From contig CAJUDY010000032.1 in the NCBI GenBank assembly GCA_910584945.1, forward strand, positions 1-43,512: a DNA stretch of 43,512 nucleotides, written 5' to 3'. The position numbers were made by a program, and so were the translations under genes. Below are positions 16,122 to 24,093 of the stretch, piece after piece. Positions within the stretch are counted from its first letter, which is position 1, and each line of letters begins with the position of its first letter. The stretch is from an uncultured Lachnospiraceae bacterium (lineage in GTDB: Bacteria; Bacillota; Clostridia; Lachnospirales; Lachnospiraceae). The notes under the pieces were generated by a model. It had not been told where the DNA came from. It saw only the letters and a program-made list of their open reading frames with translations, and ran no database searches.

Positions 16122-16762
16122 CTGTGTCCATCCTCCGTTTTTACACGAATCACTTTCCCGTCCACTGCCTGAATGGCCCCATGGGCAATCAAATCAATGG
16201 CTCTGGGCATGATTACCCATTCTGCCTCTTCCATTACGCGCCGCTGTAATACTTCCGGCGTGTCGTCTTCTTCTACCTTCACTGCCTTCTGCAGGATGAT
16301 GGGCCCCGTATCCGTCCCCGCATCCACAAAGTGCACCGTAGCGCCGGTCACCTTTACTCCTCTTGCCAGCGCCTCTTCATGTACCCTCAAGCCATAATAA
16401 TCTTTTCCGCAAAAGGACGGAATCAAAGACGGATGAATGTTGATCATCCGGTTCTCATACCGCCTGACAATCTGCTCTGGAATCACCACCATACACCCGG
16501 CCAGAACCACCAGATCCGCTCCCGATTGTTCCAGTGCAAGAAGCAGCGCCTCATGAAAGTCCTCCCGGTCCGCATAGTCCCTCGGGCAGATGCACCGAAA
16601 CGAAATCCCGGCCTTCTCCGCCCGCTTCAGGGCATAGGCATGAGGGTTGTTGCTGATCACGATCTCGATCTTTGCATTGGTAATCCGCCCGTCGGCGATG
16701 GCGTCGATGATGGCTTGAAGATTCGTCCCTCCGCCGGACACCAGCACGGCTAATTTCAGCAT
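16118..16762 (-). CDS. purN: Phosphoribosylglycinamide formyltransferase
   Basis: A 214-aa PurN that transfers the formyl group from 10-formyl-THF to GAR, step 3 of purine synthesis. N-terminal LAVLVSGGGTNLQAIIDAI binds the phosphate. The catalytic Asn-His-Asp are in MINIHPSLIPSF, VTGATVHFVDAGTDTGPII. Start overlaps the purM end by 7 bases; stop overlaps purD by 4. Confidence 0.97.
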   Translation of the reverse strand: MLKLAVLVSGGGTNLQAIIDAIADGRITNAKIEIVISNNPHAYALKRAEKAGISFRCICPRDYADREDFHEALLLALEQSGADLVVLAGCMVVIPEQIVRRYENRMINIHPSLIPSFCGKDYYGLRVHEEALARGVKVTGATVHFVDAGTDTGPIILQKAVKVEEDDTPEVLQRRVMEEAEWVIMPRAIDLIAHGAIQAVDGKVIRVKTEDGHR

Positions 16763-17781
16763 AAGATGACTCCTTTTTCTCCGCTTTCCACGGTTCCGAC
16801 CTCATAGGGAGTCTCTCCCGCCTCCCGGATGGCTTCCATGGCTTTTTTTACATCCGCCGGGTCCACCGCCAGCACCATGCCAAGACCCATATTGTAGGTA
16901 TTGTACATCATATCCTCCGCGATATTTCCTTCCGTCTGGAGCATGCGGAAGATGGGAAGCACCGGATAGCTGTCTTTTCTCACCACAGCCCGCACGCCCT
17001 CCGGAAGCATCCGCGGGATGTTCTCGTAGAAGCCGCCTCCGGTGATATGGCTGCAGCCCTTGATCGTGACGCCCGCTTTTTTGACGGAGCGAAGGGCTTT
17101 TACATAGATCTTGGTGGGGCGGATCAGCGCTTCCCCGAGGGTACAGTCAAGACTGTCATAATATGTACGCAGAACTTCTTCCTTCATGCGGAATACTTTG
17201 CGGACCAGAGAGAAGCCGTTGCTGTGCACCCCGGAAGAAGCGATACCGATCAGAGTATCCCCCGGCCTGATATCCGCTCCGGTGATCAGGTTCTTCTCAT
17301 CCACAATCCCCACGGCAAATCCTGCCAGATCGTACTCGTCTTCCGGATAGAAGCCCGGCATCTCCGCCGTCTCCCCGCCGATCAGCGCCGCTCCCGCCTG
17401 TTTGCAGCCTTCTGCCACACCGCTGACGATGGTAGCGATTTTCTCCGGATAATTTTTGCCGCAGGCAATATAATCCAGAAAGAATAAAGGTTCTCCGCCC
17501 GCACAGGCGATGTCGTTCACGCACATGGCCACGCAGTCGATCCCCACGGTATCATGCTGGTCCAGAAGAAACGCCAGCTTTAGCTTGGTTCCCACGCCAT
17601 CTGTGCCGGATACCAGGGTGGGCTTCTCCATATTCTTGAAGGCACTCATGGAAAATGCCCCGGAAAATCCTCCAAGACCTCCCAGGACCTCCGGCCTCAT
17701 GGTCGCCTTTACATGTTCTTTCATCAGTTCCACTGACCGGTAACCGGCCTCAATATCAACGCCTGCATTCTTGTAATCCAT
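16756..17781 (-). CDS. purM: Phosphoribosylformylglycinamidine cyclo-ligase (AIR synthetase)
   Basis: A 341-aa PurM that closes the imidazole ring of AIR using ATP, step 5 of purine synthesis. Recognised by YKNAGVDIEAGYRSVELMK, VSGTDGVGTKLKLAF, the metal/ATP region CVNDIACAGGEPLFFLDY, GGETAEMPGFY and ITGGGFYENIPRMLP. The leader upstream of its start contains the 74-nt repeat (17793-17866) between it and purE. Confidence 0.97.
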   Translation of the reverse strand: MDYKNAGVDIEAGYRSVELMKEHVKATMRPEVLGGLGGFSGAFSMSAFKNMEKPTLVSGTDGVGTKLKLAFLLDQHDTVGIDCVAMCVNDIACAGGEPLFFLDYIACGKNYPEKIATIVSGVAEGCKQAGAALIGGETAEMPGFYPEDEYDLAGFAVGIVDEKNLITGADIRPGDTLIGIASSGVHSNGFSLVRKVFRMKEEVLRTYYDSLDCTLGEALIRPTKIYVKALRSVKKAGVTIKGCSHITGGGFYENIPRMLPEGVRAVVRKDSYPVLPIFRMLQTEGNIAEDMMYNTYNMGLGMVLAVDPADVKKAMEAIREAGETPYEVGTVESGEKGVILC

Positions 17782-17792
17782 AAGTCCTCCTA

Positions 17793-17866
17793 TTTAAGTA
17801 CCGCATCCGCCGTCACTTCGTTCCGTAAAATCCTTCCGGGGCTGCTTTCGGGCAGATGCTGTTTTT
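17793..17866 (-). repeat. Leader repeat copy 1 (before purM)
   Basis: A 74-nt element matching 43289-43362 at about 63 of 74 positions without gaps. On the minus strand its ends pair: GCATCTGCC with GGCGGATGC, nine bases with one G-U type pair; an inner CTGC/GCAG hairpin is also possible. It ends a few bases before the ribosome binding site of purM. It could be a mobile palindromic unit or a cis-acting RNA element. Confidence 0.7.
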
Positions 17867-17868
17867 AT

Positions 17869-18381
17869 TTACATTTGTGCCAGATAGGCTTCGTATCCCA
17901 GCTTGTCAAGCTTCTCCGCCCTGGATTCCACATCCTCCTTCATCTCCACAGAGTATGCCTTCAGACGCTCAAGCAGCGCCTTGTCGGATGTGGCAAGAAT
18001 CTTTGCCGCTAAAATTCCCGCGTTCACGCCTCCGCCGATGGCCACGGTTGCCACCGGAATGCCGCTGGGCATCTGCACGATGGAGTAAAGAGAGTCCACT
18101 CCGCCAAGGTCCGAAGTCTTCATGGGCACGCCGATCACCGGCATGGGAAAGATCGCCGCGCACATTCCCGGCAGATGCGCAGCTTTTCCGGCTCCAGCGA
18201 TGATCACCTTAAAGCCCTTTTCCTCCGCACTTTTCGCATACTCAAAAAATACATCCGGTTCCCTGTGGGCTGAGATAATCGTCATCTCAAAATCCACCCC
18301 CAGTTTCTTAAGCACATCCGCCGCCTTACTCATAACCGGCAGATCCGAGTCGCTGCCCATCACAATTCCAACTTTCGCCAT
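17869..18381 (-). CDS. purE: N5-carboxyaminoimidazole ribonucleotide mutase
   Basis: A 170-aa PurE that converts N5-CAIR to CAIR, or AIR to CAIR in class II enzymes. MAKVGIVMGSDSDLPVMSKAA is the family start; SAHREPD is the catalytic His loop; GAGKAAHLPGMCAAI and PVIGVP complete the substrate site. First gene of purE-purM-purN-purD, with AGGAGG before the ATG and its own promoter at 18484-18512. No purK is in the window. Confidence 0.96.
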   Translation of the reverse strand: MAKVGIVMGSDSDLPVMSKAADVLKKLGVDFEMTIISAHREPDVFFEYAKSAEEKGFKVIIAGAGKAAHLPGMCAAIFPMPVIGVPMKTSDLGGVDSLYSIVQMPSGIPVATVAIGGGVNAGILAAKILATSDKALLERLKAYSVEMKEDVESRAEKLDKLGYEAYLAQM

Positions 18382-18390
18382 AGTTCCTCC

Positions 18391-18425
18391 TAATTAAAGT
18401 TCCACATCTTTCATGCTGTTTTATA
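18391..18425 (-). repeat. Short relative of the leader repeat (before purE)
   Basis: Minus strand AAACAGCATG..GATGTGGAAC then TTTAATTAGGAGG. It has the two ends of the 74-nt leader element but almost none of the middle, leaving a CAT/ATG mini-hairpin with a GAAAG loop next to the purE ribosome binding site. Confidence 0.45.
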
Positions 18426-18483
18426 AAGTTTCATAAGTACCGCTAATAATACTGCTTCTATCTTTCATCTCAGCTTATAAGCT

Positions 18484-18512
18484 ATCTTACAAGCCCTCCG
18501 CCCTCTTGTCAA
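18484..18512 (-). promoter_or_regulatory. Promoter of the pur operon
   Basis: Minus-strand -35 TTGACA (18507-18512), 17-nt spacer, -10 TAAGAT (18484-18489). A 12-bp palindrome AGCTTATAAGCT (18472-18483) directly follows the -10 and could bind a regulator. No purine riboswitch is visible in the leader. Confidence 0.72.
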
Positions 18513-18579
18513 GCTGCAACGACATTATAATACAAATATGCAGAGCGTTCTTTTCCTGCTTCTGTCAATGCGCAGCCTG

Positions 18580-20628
18580 CTAATCTTCAAACGCCTCATT
18601 CAGCTCCTCCGTTCCCGGCAGCACGAACCGCCCGTCCCGGATCAGCGCCGTTTGGCTTCCGTCCCGATGAATCACCGCGATCTCCCCCAGCTCCTCGTAG
18701 GGAATCGTAATATCCGTATGACAGTTGTAGTAAGCTCTGCTCACATCCTCCCTCCGAAGGGCCGAGCACTCGTTCTCCTTGGCCACCATCCGCTTTCCGT
18801 CCGGATTACAGGTCACCACATCCTCCTCCCAGGAAAAACAGGTGTCACCCACCGCAAAGTGAGGTCCCATCTTCTCCGCGATCAAAATCGGAAGCCGACC
18901 CCCGATGCCGTACCGCTTCGCCGTCATATAGGCGGTGGTGTTGGTGCCGATGGCGAATTCCCCCATGGGAAGCGTCTCATGATGCATCAGTAGATTCTCC
19001 CGGATATAGCGGAGATTCTTCTCCTCCTCTTCATAATTCTTACAGCTGTAATCCTGTATCATACCATTCTGAAAACGCAGGCATAGATCCTGATAAAACA
19101 ACCCGTCCAAGTACACCCCGGTCACATGCAGCACCCCGTCTGTCCCGGCAAGCTTCGGGGAAGTGAATACTTCCCCCACCGGAATATTCACATCCGCTAC
19201 ACAGTTTTCAAAAAGCGTCTCTTTTTCAGGGTTCCCAAGAGGTGGAAGCGCCACTCGAAGATCGGTCTGGTTGTCCCCTTTTCCCAATATATGAACCGAG
19301 ACTCCCGTATCCAGCACATCGATCAGCCGCTGCTGGATCTGCTGCCAGGTCCGATAATCCAGCGTGTTGATTCTGACCGTCTCCGCAAAGAGAGCTTCAA
19401 AATCCTTTCCGATCTCCGGCACCGGAAAGGCGATGATCGTAAAGCTTCGTTCCTCACCGGGAATATAGGTGTTGGTCATCTGCCCCATGCGGCTGTTCAG
19501 GTATACCTGGACCTCCTGCTGCCGCTCGTCAAGCTTTAACGCCTCCGATTTTGCCGTCGGTGTAAACGGCGTCTCCCCGAAGATCTCCATCACCGCGGGA
19601 CCCCCGTGGACCTTCGCCAGATTTCGGTACTTCTCATAGGCTGTCCTCACGACTCCCAGCTTCCGCTCCGCAAACGCCTTGTCCATAAAAAGGGCCGCGT
19701 CCCCTTTGTGATCATAGTCATATTGTTTGTTGGGAGAGGGCCCGCAGTAGCCGATCCGGCTTGCCTCCCGCATATTTACCCGGCTGACCGCCGCCCGGTA
19801 GAGAATCGTCTCAAGCCCCATGGCCTCAAAATTCTTGATTGCCTGTCGGATGATTCGCTCAAACCCGAGGGAATAGCGGATATTGACGGTCTTTTTCCGC
19901 TCCAGCGGCTTTTGGCTGACCAGAAAACCAATCCGGTATCCTTCTGTGAACACGGACGCGATTCTTTTGATCTCCTCCTCAGGAAGTCCTGCCAGATACC
20001 GGCTCATCTGAATCTGGGTATCCGTCACATACTCTCCAAACCAGTAGAGGTATCCAGGATCGGTCAGATCTGCTTCCATAATGATATTCCGCGCGAAAGA
20101 CAGAGAAGGATCGAGCTGCTCCTGAATCCGCCTGGTCACCAGCACGTCGCTGTAATCGCTGACGAACCAGTACACGTCGGACAGAAGCTGTTCTCCCGAA
20201 GGGCGGCTTCCTCCTGTAAATTCGCTGTGAATCTGCAAAAAGAGCTCCATGAAAATCAGCATTTCTTCAGTCCGCCCTTCATAGGCATAGACAATCATCC
20301 CCCGAAGCTCCGCATAGACAAAGGAGAGAATCTGCCCATACTCTCCGGTCAGCTCCGCCACCGCGTAAGCCGGATTCCCGTAACTTCTTATGTAAGCATC
20401 TCCCGCAAGGTCCCCGTACAGACGGTCGTTCCAGGCTTTCAGCTCTTTGAGGGATGCCTCTTTTAAAGCTCCGCTCTCTGCCTTCTCTTTTGCCTCCAGC
20501 ATCAACAGCAGAAATTCCGCTGTTTTTTGAAAATATACGCCCGCCTTTCCATCAACTTCCGGATTCCCGGCGATCTCTTTGACCCGTTCACTGGCAAGCT
20601 GCCAGCGCTCTTTTTGTATCTCGTCCAT
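18580..20628 (-). CDS. M29-type aminopeptidase with long N-terminal extension
   Basis: A 682-aa protein. The C-terminal half (about 245-680) is an M29 aminopeptidase (AmpS/AmpT type), which removes N-terminal residues using a two-metal centre. Probable ligands: E486 in NIPVGEVFTSP, E557 in LPMGEFAIGTN, H590 in MGPHFAVGD, and H637 with D639 in NCHTDIT. M29 enzymes are normally about 410 aa; here about 240 extra N-terminal residues form a helical region with no motif I recognise. No signal peptide is visible, so it is probably cytoplasmic. It starts three bases after the DUF6142-like gene and is last of a three-gene group with vanZ. Confidence 0.8.
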   Translation of the reverse strand: MDEIQKERWQLASERVKEIAGNPEVDGKAGVYFQKTAEFLLLMLEAKEKAESGALKEASLKELKAWNDRLYGDLAGDAYIRSYGNPAYAVAELTGEYGQILSFVYAELRGMIVYAYEGRTEEMLIFMELFLQIHSEFTGGSRPSGEQLLSDVYWFVSDYSDVLVTRRIQEQLDPSLSFARNIIMEADLTDPGYLYWFGEYVTDTQIQMSRYLAGLPEEEIKRIASVFTEGYRIGFLVSQKPLERKKTVNIRYSLGFERIIRQAIKNFEAMGLETILYRAAVSRVNMREASRIGYCGPSPNKQYDYDHKGDAALFMDKAFAERKLGVVRTAYEKYRNLAKVHGGPAVMEIFGETPFTPTAKSEALKLDERQQEVQVYLNSRMGQMTNTYIPGEERSFTIIAFPVPEIGKDFEALFAETVRINTLDYRTWQQIQQRLIDVLDTGVSVHILGKGDNQTDLRVALPPLGNPEKETLFENCVADVNIPVGEVFTSPKLAGTDGVLHVTGVYLDGLFYQDLCLRFQNGMIQDYSCKNYEEEEKNLRYIRENLLMHHETLPMGEFAIGTNTTAYMTAKRYGIGGRLPILIAEKMGPHFAVGDTCFSWEEDVVTCNPDGKRMVAKENECSALRREDVSRAYYNCHTDITIPYEELGEIAVIHRDGSQTALIRDGRFVLPGTEELNEAFED

Positions 20629-20631
20629 TCT

Positions 20632-20940
20632 CTACCATCCTAACATATATACCACAATAAACGCCGTCAGAAGCACTCCGTTCAGTACACATCCCATATA
20701 GGGAAACAGTTGATACGTATCTTCCTCCATCAGTCCCCGAATGCCGTGATACATGCCCGCAAAGGACAGAAGCATAGCGAGAAATCCCAGCACCGCGACG
20801 CTCTTCCCCGCCTGGCCGTACTCCATATAAGCAGCCGCCAGAATACCGCCGGTCAAGAGAAGCGCCGCCGCGCCCAACACACAGGAAAGGATTCCCAGCC
20901 GGGACTGGTTCTTGTCTGTAAATTTATATCGTCTTTTCAT
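20632..20940 (-). CDS. Small membrane protein, DUF6142-like
   Basis: A 102-aa protein. The basic N-terminus MKRRYKFTDKNQSRLG is followed by three predicted membrane helices at about 17-38, 46-66 and 80-101. Pattern and length match a small Lachnospiraceae family of unknown function (DUF6142-like, recalled by sequence style only). It overlaps the vanZ gene end by 17 bases and precedes the M29 aminopeptidase. Confidence 0.65.
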   Translation of the reverse strand: MKRRYKFTDKNQSRLGILSCVLGAAALLLTGGILAAAYMEYGQAGKSVAVLGFLAMLLSFAGMYHGIRGLMEEDTYQLFPYMGCVLNGVLLTAFIVVYMLGW

Positions 20941-21397
20941 AAAGCCTCATTTCTTTTTTCCGAAATACGAGCCGGTAGATACCGTACCCCATACATCCGC
21001 CCAGAGTGTTGAGCAGCATATCATCCACATCGCAGCTTCCCACTCTTAAGATCAGCTGGGAGATCTCTATGAAAAGGGTCAGTTCAAAGCTTAACAGGGC
21101 AACCTTTAGAAACCCCATCTTTTTCCTTCGCATCGCCGGAAGAAGTGCGCCATAGGGTATAAAACAAATGATATTTCCGCAAAGATTCCAGAATACCCGC
21201 CATGGACCAATCTGTCTGTAATATCTCAGATAGCGCATGATCTCACGAAACGGCATCAGATTGTATCGATAATCTCCCTCCAGCATGGAACGCCCCCATT
21301 CCTCTGCAAAAAACATCAGGTATACCAGAAGCAGAAGATAGAGACCAAAAAAAATGCGGCTGATCTGCCGGATATACTTTTCTGTCTCTTTTTTCAC
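20924..21397 (-). CDS. VanZ-family membrane protein
   Basis: A 157-aa VanZ-like protein with four predicted membrane helices. Family features: NLMPFREI, WNLCGNIICFIPYGALLP and IEISQLILRVGSCDVDDMLLNTLGG with its conserved Asp pair. VanZ relatives can lower glycopeptide susceptibility; most housekeeping members have no proven role. I chose GTG 21397, which follows AAGGAG by a normal distance; the longer TTG start at 21415 would contain that ribosome binding site. No van resistance genes are nearby. Confidence 0.83.
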   Translation of the reverse strand: MKKETEKYIRQISRIFFGLYLLLLVYLMFFAEEWGRSMLEGDYRYNLMPFREIMRYLRYYRQIGPWRVFWNLCGNIICFIPYGALLPAMRRKKMGFLKVALLSFELTLFIEISQLILRVGSCDVDDMLLNTLGGCMGYGIYRLVFRKKEMRLYEKTI

Positions 21398-21505
21398 ATA
21401 AAGCTCCTTTTCCAATCAGAGTTTCGGCCTCCCCGGTAAAAGCAAAAGAACCACCGTAACATGCATCCCTTTTCCAGACCATTCATCTTACGGCAACCCC
21501 CTATG

Positions 21506-21661
21506 TCAGAACATCAGATCTGATTTTCCTTTCAGCAAACGTGCGCCGTTGATGATCATCAAAATCCCGGTCACGATTCCGGTCACCAGCACAATGATCC
21601 CAAGAGCCAGATCGCCTGCCCCCACATTCGCCATTGTCTTGTATATTTTCTCGTTATTCAT
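21506..21661 (-). CDS. 51-aa single-pass membrane protein overlapping pyrE
   Basis: A small gene starting at ATG 21661 behind GGAGGAG (seven-base spacing), inside the last codons of pyrE (8-base overlap). The protein begins MNNEKIYKTMANVGAGDLAL, has one helix (GIIVLVTGIVTGILMIINGA) and ends RLLKGKSDLMF. The strong ribosome binding site, the coupling and the clean membrane profile argue that it is real. It resembles small conserved proteins of gut Clostridia, but no function is known. Confidence 0.72.
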   Translation of the reverse strand: MNNEKIYKTMANVGAGDLALGIIVLVTGIVTGILMIINGARLLKGKSDLMF

Positions 21662-22349
21662 GCGAATCTCCTCCCTGTCTCACTCCATACTGTTTATAGT
21701 ATGCATCAATCGACGCTTTTAATGCATCATCAATGATCACACTTCCTTTGTAAGGACGGTTATAGAGATGTTCCACCACTTCCGCCATAGTCACAATCGC
21801 TGTAGTCTCCAGACCGTAAGTTTCCTGAATTTCCTGAAGAGCGCTTTTTTCTCCCTGCCCTCTCTCCATACGGTCCACGGACACCACCAGTCCCACCGGA
21901 CGTACCTCACCCTGAGCCTTGATGATCGGCAGCGTCTCCTGAATGGAGGTACCCGCAGTGGTTACGTCCTCAATAATCACCACCCGGTCCCCGTCTCCCA
22001 TGGGACTTCCCAGCAGAATGCCTTTGTCCCCGTGATCTTTTACTTCCTTCCGGTTGGAACAGTAGCGGATGTCTTTCCCGTACTGTTCGCTGATGGCGAT
22101 GGTGGCCGCCACGGTCAGAGGGATTCCTTTATAAGCCGGACCGAACAGCACGTCAAAGTCAAGCCCGAAACGGTCGTGAATCGCCTTCGCATAATAAGTT
22201 CCCAGCCTGCGAAGCTGGGCCCCGGTCCGATAAAATCCGGTATTCACAAAAAATGGCGTCTTTCTGCCGCTCTTGGTCACAAAATCCCCAAACTTCAAAA
22301 CCTGACAGTCGATCATAAATTCTATAAATTCCTGTTTATATTGTTCCAT
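21654..22349 (-). CDS. pyrE: Orotate phosphoribosyltransferase
   Basis: A 231-aa PyrE that makes OMP from orotate and PRPP. The PRPP loop is VVIIEDVTTAGTSIQE. TKSGRKTPFFVNTGFY and FGPAYKGIPLTVA are orotate/PRPP site motifs, and the mobile catalytic loop holds RKEVKDHGDKG. Last canonical gene of the pyrF-K-D-E operon; its end overlaps the 51-aa membrane protein. Confidence 0.97.
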   Translation of the reverse strand: MEQYKQEFIEFMIDCQVLKFGDFVTKSGRKTPFFVNTGFYRTGAQLRRLGTYYAKAIHDRFGLDFDVLFGPAYKGIPLTVAATIAISEQYGKDIRYCSNRKEVKDHGDKGILLGSPMGDGDRVVIIEDVTTAGTSIQETLPIIKAQGEVRPVGLVVSVDRMERGQGEKSALQEIQETYGLETTAIVTMAEVVEHLYNRPYKGSVIIDDALKASIDAYYKQYGVRQGGDSHE

Positions 22350-22422
22350 AAGTCTCTCTTTCCTGTTACTATCTCTTTATCCACATTCTACCATGTCCGC
22401 AACTTGTTTTCAATCGCTTCCT

Positions 22423-23328
22423 CTATCTCACCGCGCCGATCAGTTCCCGGATGTCCTCCACATGGGCCTCTTCCAGATAGCGCTCGATTCCCTCTGCCAC
22501 CTCTTTGGCCGCATAAGGGTTCGCAAAATTGGCCGTGCCCACAGCCACCGCCGTCGCTCCTGCCAGGATAAACTCCATGGCGTCCTCAAAGGTGCAGATT
22601 CCGCCCATGCCGACGATCGGAAGCTTCACTGCCTGAGCCGTCTGGTAGACCATGCGGACCGCCACCGGCTTTACCGCCGGACCGGACATGCCGCCGGTCT
22701 TGTTGGCGATAGCGAAGATCCTCCTGTGAATATCGATCTTCATACCCGTAATGGTGTTGATCAGGGACAGCACATCCGCCCCTCCTGCCTCCGCCGCTTT
22801 TGCCATCTCCGTGATATCCGTCACATTGGGGCTCAGCTTTAGGATGATTGGCTGCCTGGCGTGCTTTTTCACCTCCCGGGTGATGGCTTCCAGCGCTTTT
22901 GGATTCTGCCCGAAAGCGATCCCGCCCTCCTTGACATTGGGACAGGACACATTGATCTCCAGAAGGTCCACCGGTTCTTCCGACAGACGCTCCGCCACCT
23001 CGCAGTAATCCTCCACCGTCCTTCCGCACACATTGACGATGACTCTGGTGTCATATTGTTTCAAAAAGGGAAGATCACGCTCGATCAGCACATCCACGCC
23101 CGGATTCTGCAGACCGATGGCGTTGAGCATCCCGCCCCTGGTCTCCGCAATCCGGGGAGTGGGATTCCCGGGCCAGGGCACATTGGCCACGCCTTTTGTC
23201 ACCACCGCGCCCAGCGCGCTTAAGTCATAGAATTCACTGTACTCCGTCCCGGACCCAAAGGTCCCGGAGGCGGTCATGACCGGGTTCTTCAGCTCTACCC
23301 CCGCAAGGGTTACTCTTGTACTGCTCAC
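22423..23328 (-). CDS. pyrD: Dihydroorotate dehydrogenase B, catalytic subunit
   Basis: A 301-aa PyrDB, an FMN enzyme oxidising dihydroorotate to orotate. It works with PyrK, which passes electrons to NAD. Motifs: NPVMTASGTFGSGTEY, LEINVSCPNVKEGG with the catalytic Cys in the SCPN loop of class 1B, LSPNVTDI, and GMGGICTFEDAMEFILAGA. Starts with GTG at 23328, whose GTGA overlaps the pyrK stop, behind GGAGGTGG. Confidence 0.96.
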   Translation of the reverse strand: MSSTRVTLAGVELKNPVMTASGTFGSGTEYSEFYDLSALGAVVTKGVANVPWPGNPTPRIAETRGGMLNAIGLQNPGVDVLIERDLPFLKQYDTRVIVNVCGRTVEDYCEVAERLSEEPVDLLEINVSCPNVKEGGIAFGQNPKALEAITREVKKHARQPIILKLSPNVTDITEMAKAAEAGGADVLSLINTITGMKIDIHRRIFAIANKTGGMSGPAVKPVAVRMVYQTAQAVKLPIVGMGGICTFEDAMEFILAGATAVAVGTANFANPYAAKEVAEGIERYLEEAHVEDIRELIGAVR

Positions 23329-24092
23329 AGCTCCACCTCCGTACTTAAGAATACCGGGCCGTCCTTACACACCCTCTTATTCTTTACCTGACTGTGTCTG
23401 TCCACCTCCGTGGACTGGCAGACGCAGGCCAGACAGGCGCCGATCCCGCAGGCCATGCGCTCTTCCATGGAGAGATAGCACTCCACGCCCCGCTCCTCCG
23501 CATAGGCCTTCACCGCGCGAAGCATGGGTTTTGGACCGCAGGCGTAGATCAGGTCCGCGCACAGTCCCTGCTCCCGGATGACATCAAGAACCGTTCCCTT
23601 CGTCCCCGCGCTTCCGTCCTCCGTGGCGATATAGAGAGGGCCCTCCGCCTTCAGCTCCTTGGTCAGAAAAAGTTCGTCCCGGTATCCGGCGATGATCTGT
23701 ATCTCCGCCTGGGTTTTCAGTTCCTTTGCAAGCTGTACCATAGGCGGAATCCCGATTCCCCCACCGATCAAAAACGCTTTTTTCTTCTTAAGCGGAAAGC
23801 CGTTGCCGAGCGGTCCCAGAATCTCAAGTTTCTCCCCTTTTTGCAGACGGGAGAATTCTTCGGTCCCTTTTCCGGCCACCCGATAGACCAGCCGAAGCCG
23901 TCCCCTTTCCCGGTCAGTCTCGCAGACGCTGATGGGCCTTGGCAGCATCCGGCTGCCGTCCCCGCTGTAGAGAGACAGGAACTGCCCCGGATTCGCCTCC
24001 TTGGCGATCCGCTCTGTCTCAAGCCACAGACTGTAGATCCCGGATGCAATCTCTCTTTGTTCCGCCACGACGGCATATTCTATATGCTTCAT
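23325..24092 (-). CDS. pyrK: Dihydroorotate dehydrogenase B, electron-transfer subunit
   Basis: A 255-aa PyrK, an iron-sulfur flavoprotein linking PyrD to NAD. FAD-binding segment with MLPRPISVCE, NAD-binding IGGGIGIPPMVQLAKEL, and a C-terminal 2Fe-2S motif ERMACGIGACLACVCQS plus a later Cys in KRVCKDGPVF. One base separates its ATG from the pyrF stop; it overlaps pyrD by 4. Confidence 0.96.
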   Translation of the reverse strand: MKHIEYAVVAEQREIASGIYSLWLETERIAKEANPGQFLSLYSGDGSRMLPRPISVCETDRERGRLRLVYRVAGKGTEEFSRLQKGEKLEILGPLGNGFPLKKKKAFLIGGGIGIPPMVQLAKELKTQAEIQIIAGYRDELFLTKELKAEGPLYIATEDGSAGTKGTVLDVIREQGLCADLIYACGPKPMLRAVKAYAEERGVECYLSMEERMACGIGACLACVCQSTEVDRHSQVKNKRVCKDGPVFLSTEVEL

Positions 24093-24093
24093 T

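Noticed and set aside
17793..17866. Short CRISPR-like repeat array
   Set aside because: The related copies are far apart and lie singly in leaders; there is no spacer-repeat periodicity or cas gene anywhere in the window.
18382..18579. Purine riboswitch upstream of purE
   Set aside because: The leader has a promoter and a short repeat but none of the conserved purine aptamer joining segments.
20924..21397. Glycopeptide resistance locus because of VanZ
   Set aside because: VanZ-family proteins are common without resistance; no vanA/H/X ligase or dehydrogenase genes are present.
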